Assembly (NCBI GenBank): GCA_050084985.1
Contig: JBITNC010000001.1
Location: 184,884,001 to 184,948,000 of the forward strand
DNA from: Nageia nagi
Lineage: Eukaryota > Pinophyta
Direction: 5' to 3'
Length of the DNA stretch: 64,000 nucleotides
Within the stretch, counting starts at the first letter, position 1, and every line of letters begins with the position of its first letter. The notes beneath the pieces are model-generated. The model searched no databases and was not told the origin of the DNA. It saw nothing but the letters and a program-made list of their open reading frames with translations. Made by a program: the position numbers and the translations under genes. Shown here in pieces: positions 61,605-64,000 of this stretch.

Positions 61605-61624
61605 CGAAACTTGCTTTGATACCA
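61605..61624 (-). other. Copia-4 primer binding site
   Basis: TGGTATCAAAGCAAGTTTCG on the minus strand, two bases inside the 5' LTR; matches iMet PBS TGGTATCAGAGC with one change in the core. Confidence 0.85.
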
Positions 61625-61626
61625 AT

Positions 61627-62124
61627 TGAAGGAAATAAGCCTAAAATACTAAATTCCCATTCTACTAATATCATATGAAGGGTCTTTTAATATCAATAAC
61701 ATAACATCACAAAATAATCAATCTCACAAAGTTGACACCATATGTAAAGTGGTTCCTCACATGGAAGAGAGTACATCCACCTATCTAAGATCCTCTTATT
61801 CTCAATTAATACTTTCTTACAAAACCTCTTTCTCACTTCTCTTAACAATCCTAAAGCATAACTTTGCTACAAACTTGAGTGAGTGATCTCAAAGAGAGGG
61901 CACTCTATTTATAAGCCAAAATCCTTTCTTTGATCACCCTTTTAATCATTGTACAATGTCATGATATGCATCATCCATTTACTCAAGGGGCATGCTCATG
62001 AGATGGAGTGTAGGATAAGTTACATTATCATATTCATTAAATACTTAAGGTTTTTAGGGATACCCTTAAGTATTAAGTTAATTACACGAAGAGACCTTAC
62101 AATAATGCATTATACATTTCAATA
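61627..62124 (-). repeat. Copia-4 5' LTR
   Basis: 498 bp, uninterrupted. Minus strand runs from TATTGAAATG to TTTCCTTCA. TATAAATA at 61906-61913 (minus). Confidence 0.9.
62040..62074 (-). promoter_or_regulatory. Conserved LTR hairpin, Copia-4 copy
   Basis: AATACTTAAGG / CCTTAAGTATT, a perfect 11-bp stem with a 13-base loop. Copia-2/-3 have AATGCTT / AAGCATT here, so both arms changed together. Confidence 0.65.
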
Positions 62125-62129
62125 TCTAT

Positions 62130-62617
62130 GACCCTAACAAGTAGGTGGCTATACTCATGAATTATTTATTTTGTATCTTTTAGGATAAATAAAAATATAC
62201 TATAGGCCATTGTCATCCATGACCCTCCCAGATAGATGGTTATGTTTCCAAAATAGCCAAATAAATAATGTTTAACTTATTATTTATTATTTGACTAGCA
62301 ATGATTGAAAAATCAATATGTATGATCTAAAATTAAGCTAACTTGTTGTTATGACATGTGTGATCAAGTAATAAATGTTGAATATGCATTAGTGTCTTTG
62401 GTAGATGATTAACATTTTGGTGCAACTTATTTTTTCCTTTAATCCTTTTTTATTTCCTTGTTACAAAAAGCAACCAAGTTAAAAAGGGGGCATGGAGTTG
62501 GCATTATCATGAAGCAAATCAATAAAACCTCATGGAAGTTTTTCTTTATGTTTTACTTTAGAATGCATAATTTTCATATAGTTGTATTTTTCAATCATAC
62601 TTTCAAAGTAGGACATA
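62130..62617 (+). other. E 3' interior
   Basis: No gene. ATGACCCT blocks near 62128 and 62219 recur. AAAAAGGGGGCATGG near 62480 is PPT-like; TTCAAAGTAGGACATA at 62602-62617 abuts the LTR. Confidence 0.5.
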
Positions 62618-63359
62618 TGTAGATATCTTAATTTGATTTTTATTTATTTAAAAATCTTATTATTGGTATTATTGATTTATCTTTATCATTTATGCTATTA
62701 TCATGATTATCAATATAGTGGACTAATATGTATCTTGTTTACAGGTATTACACGACCCAAGGAGTGGGTATGACCTAAGATGTGGGTGATCATTGTCAAG
62801 CTACCTATATAATGAAGACTCACATAAGTCCACTATCATGATAGATTTGGTAAAATAGATTTTAAAACTTGATAGTGATAATATACTCTTCAAGTGTTCT
62901 TCAATGTCACCTTATCAAGAATGGAATTTTATGCCTTAACTATCTTATGTGAGCTATTATATCGTTATTGTGCATGAATTAACATTATTGTAGGTTGATA
63001 AAGTATCAATCTTTCATTAGCTGATTGGATCTCTCAAAATTAGATTGTTGACAACCCATATCTAGATTGATAGTGGTTTGTTTCCTATGGATCGAAGCTT
63101 TGGGATCTCAGGTGTATCTTCATTGGGTCATCTTTCATCCATGTTCATAATTCGTTTATTTGTCACAAGTAAATATAATAGGTAAGTATTTGAATTTCCA
63201 TCTTGATAGGCATAAATTATGTTATTCATTGCATATATTTTATTACTTTCATTTATTGAAGTGTTATCCTTTGCCATTGGGGTTACTCAACTTATAGTAG
63301 ATATTGGGATTGTTATTTATTGTTATTTTATTGTACTTTCCCTATTTTACATATCAACA
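62618..63359 (+). repeat. E 3' LTR
   Basis: TGTAGATATC to ATATCAACA; longer than the 5' copy by insertions such as the CACATAAGTCCACTATCATG block near 62820-62840. Confidence 0.8.
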
Positions 63360-64000
63360 ATTGCATTTCATATTGATTTATTTATCTATGAATGCATTTG
63401 ATAGTTATAAAAAATAGTTAAAAGCAAAATTGATTATATAATATACTAAAAATGGCTTCCATTTCATTCATTATAAATTTGCATGCATATGTTTGAATTC
63501 ATATTTAAATACTAAAATTGTATCCTCCAACATTTTAACACGTTTGCATGCATTAGATGTTGTTGTCATAGTTACCAGGTTCAACCAAACCTGTCGAAGT
63601 TTCATTCAAAATTGATTTTTTTTTTTTTTAAGTTGAATTGATTCAATTTAGTTCAATCCTTATCAAAACATACAAACCCTAGTTGTTCTCATGAAATTCA
63701 TTGCCTACTACTACTTCAAAAAGCTCTTATTTTCTATTGGCTACAACCAAGACATTTCAAAAAATCTCTCTCATGATCATTCTCATTTCATATATTGTAG
63801 TTAAGATGGACAATTTAAGATCATTCTCAATATCTATGGGTGATGCAAAATGCCCATTCACTAAGTTCTGAAATTTCTAGAAACATTACTTCAAATAACC
63901 AAGACATGATCATGCATAGTTGTAAATTAAACCATACATAATAATAATAATAACAACAACAATAATAATTGATAAAAAACTTTCATTTTAAAATTTTGGT
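63360..64000. other. Right flank
   Basis: No gene recognised. A T15 run at about 63617-63631 and an AAT/AAC trinucleotide run at about 63940-63970. Confidence 0.5.

Larger units (their letters stand above)
51791..62124 (-). mobile_element. Copia-4, Ty1/copia element with a rearranged 3' LTR
   Basis: Minus-strand element inserted in E with a perfect 5-bp duplication TCTAT (51786-51790 and 62125-62129). Intact 5' LTR (61627-62124), iMet PBS, long noncoding leader with a G+C-rich island, integrase, RT and RNase H remnants, purine tract and 3' LTR. The 3' LTR is split in three: 51791-51915, 53490-53796 and 54813-54878, by an inverted piece of the same family and by a CACTA transposon. Protein and noncoding blocks match Copia-2. 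Confidence 0.9.
45090..63359 (+). mobile_element. Element E: LTR retrotransposon without visible pol, heavily nested
   Basis: The LTRs are direct repeats: 3' copy 62618-63359 (TGTAGATATC...ATCAACA), 5' copy split as 45090-45112 plus 48028-48683 by a 2.9-kb insertion. The interior is only about 3.6 kb once Copia-4 is removed (48684-51785 and 62130-62617). It has short open pieces but no protease, RT or integrase. Purine-rich GTTAAAAAGGGGGCATGG near 62480 and TTCAAAGTAGGACATA before the 3' LTR are PPT-like. TTGGGGAACCC follows the 5' LTR. It behaves like a large non-autonomous (LARD-type) element. A clean 5-bp target duplication was not found (ATTTT versus ATTGC). Confidence 0.7.

Overview
This is an AT-rich stretch of plant nuclear DNA made almost entirely of old, broken, nested transposable elements. 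I see no intact host gene, no tRNA or rRNA gene, no operon and no CRISPR array. LTR retrotransposons with iMet-type primer sites, Tat-type Ty3/gypsy elements with a second RNase H, a plant-style CACTA transposon and LINE debris all point to a large seed-plant genome. The strong LTR divergence and slow-decay look would fit a gymnosperm such as a conifer, but the species cannot be fixed from this window.

Layout. 1-1860: gag remnant of a gypsy element. 2241-20026: Gypsy-1 (+), whose 5' LTR is split by Copia-1 (2825-12172, minus, with unusually long 2-kb LTRs and a perfect 5-bp target duplication). 20480-21345: LINE reverse-transcriptase remnant (minus). 23206-28246: Copia-2 (+), the most complete element, with LTRs, PBS, PPT and PR-INT-RT-RH remnants. 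28629-43265: Gypsy-2 (minus), the sister of Gypsy-1, carrying two insertions: a 1.7-kb segment with a 13-bp target duplication (33893-35579), and Copia-3 (36305-41291, +), which has good LTRs, PBS and PPT but no coding sequence. 43940-44055: TA microsatellite. 45090-63359: an LTR element without visible pol ('E'). Its 5' LTR holds a 2.9-kb insertion flanked by a 17-bp duplication, and its interior holds Copia-4 (51791-62124, minus, perfect TCTAT duplication). The 3' LTR of Copia-4 is split by an inverted copy of the element's own 3' end and by a 1-kb CACTA element that seems to carry a promoter and the start of a histone H2B-like gene.

How the parts relate. Gypsy-1 and Gypsy-2 are one family in opposite orientations. 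Copia-2, -3 and -4 share an LTR architecture: a hairpin near the LTR start with base changes that keep pairing, an upstream CCTTGGGTAAAAGG-like motif and a TATAAATA box. Copia-3 looks like a non-autonomous partner of the Copia-2/-4 group. Most in-frame stops sit where family members have Gln (CAA/CAG to TAA/TAG), as expected if methylated cytosines decayed. Insertion order can be read from the nesting: Gypsy-1 before Copia-1; Gypsy-2 before Copia-3 and the 1.7-kb segment; E before its 2.9-kb insert and Copia-4; Copia-4 before the CACTA element.

The points most worth following are the LTR hairpin with covariation, the CACTA element with an H2B-like gene start, the self-inverted Copia-4 LTR, the in-frame 12-residue minisatellite in Copia-3, and the two insertions with long target duplications. 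Boundaries, repeats and motifs were read by eye; identities are estimates and no database search was run.
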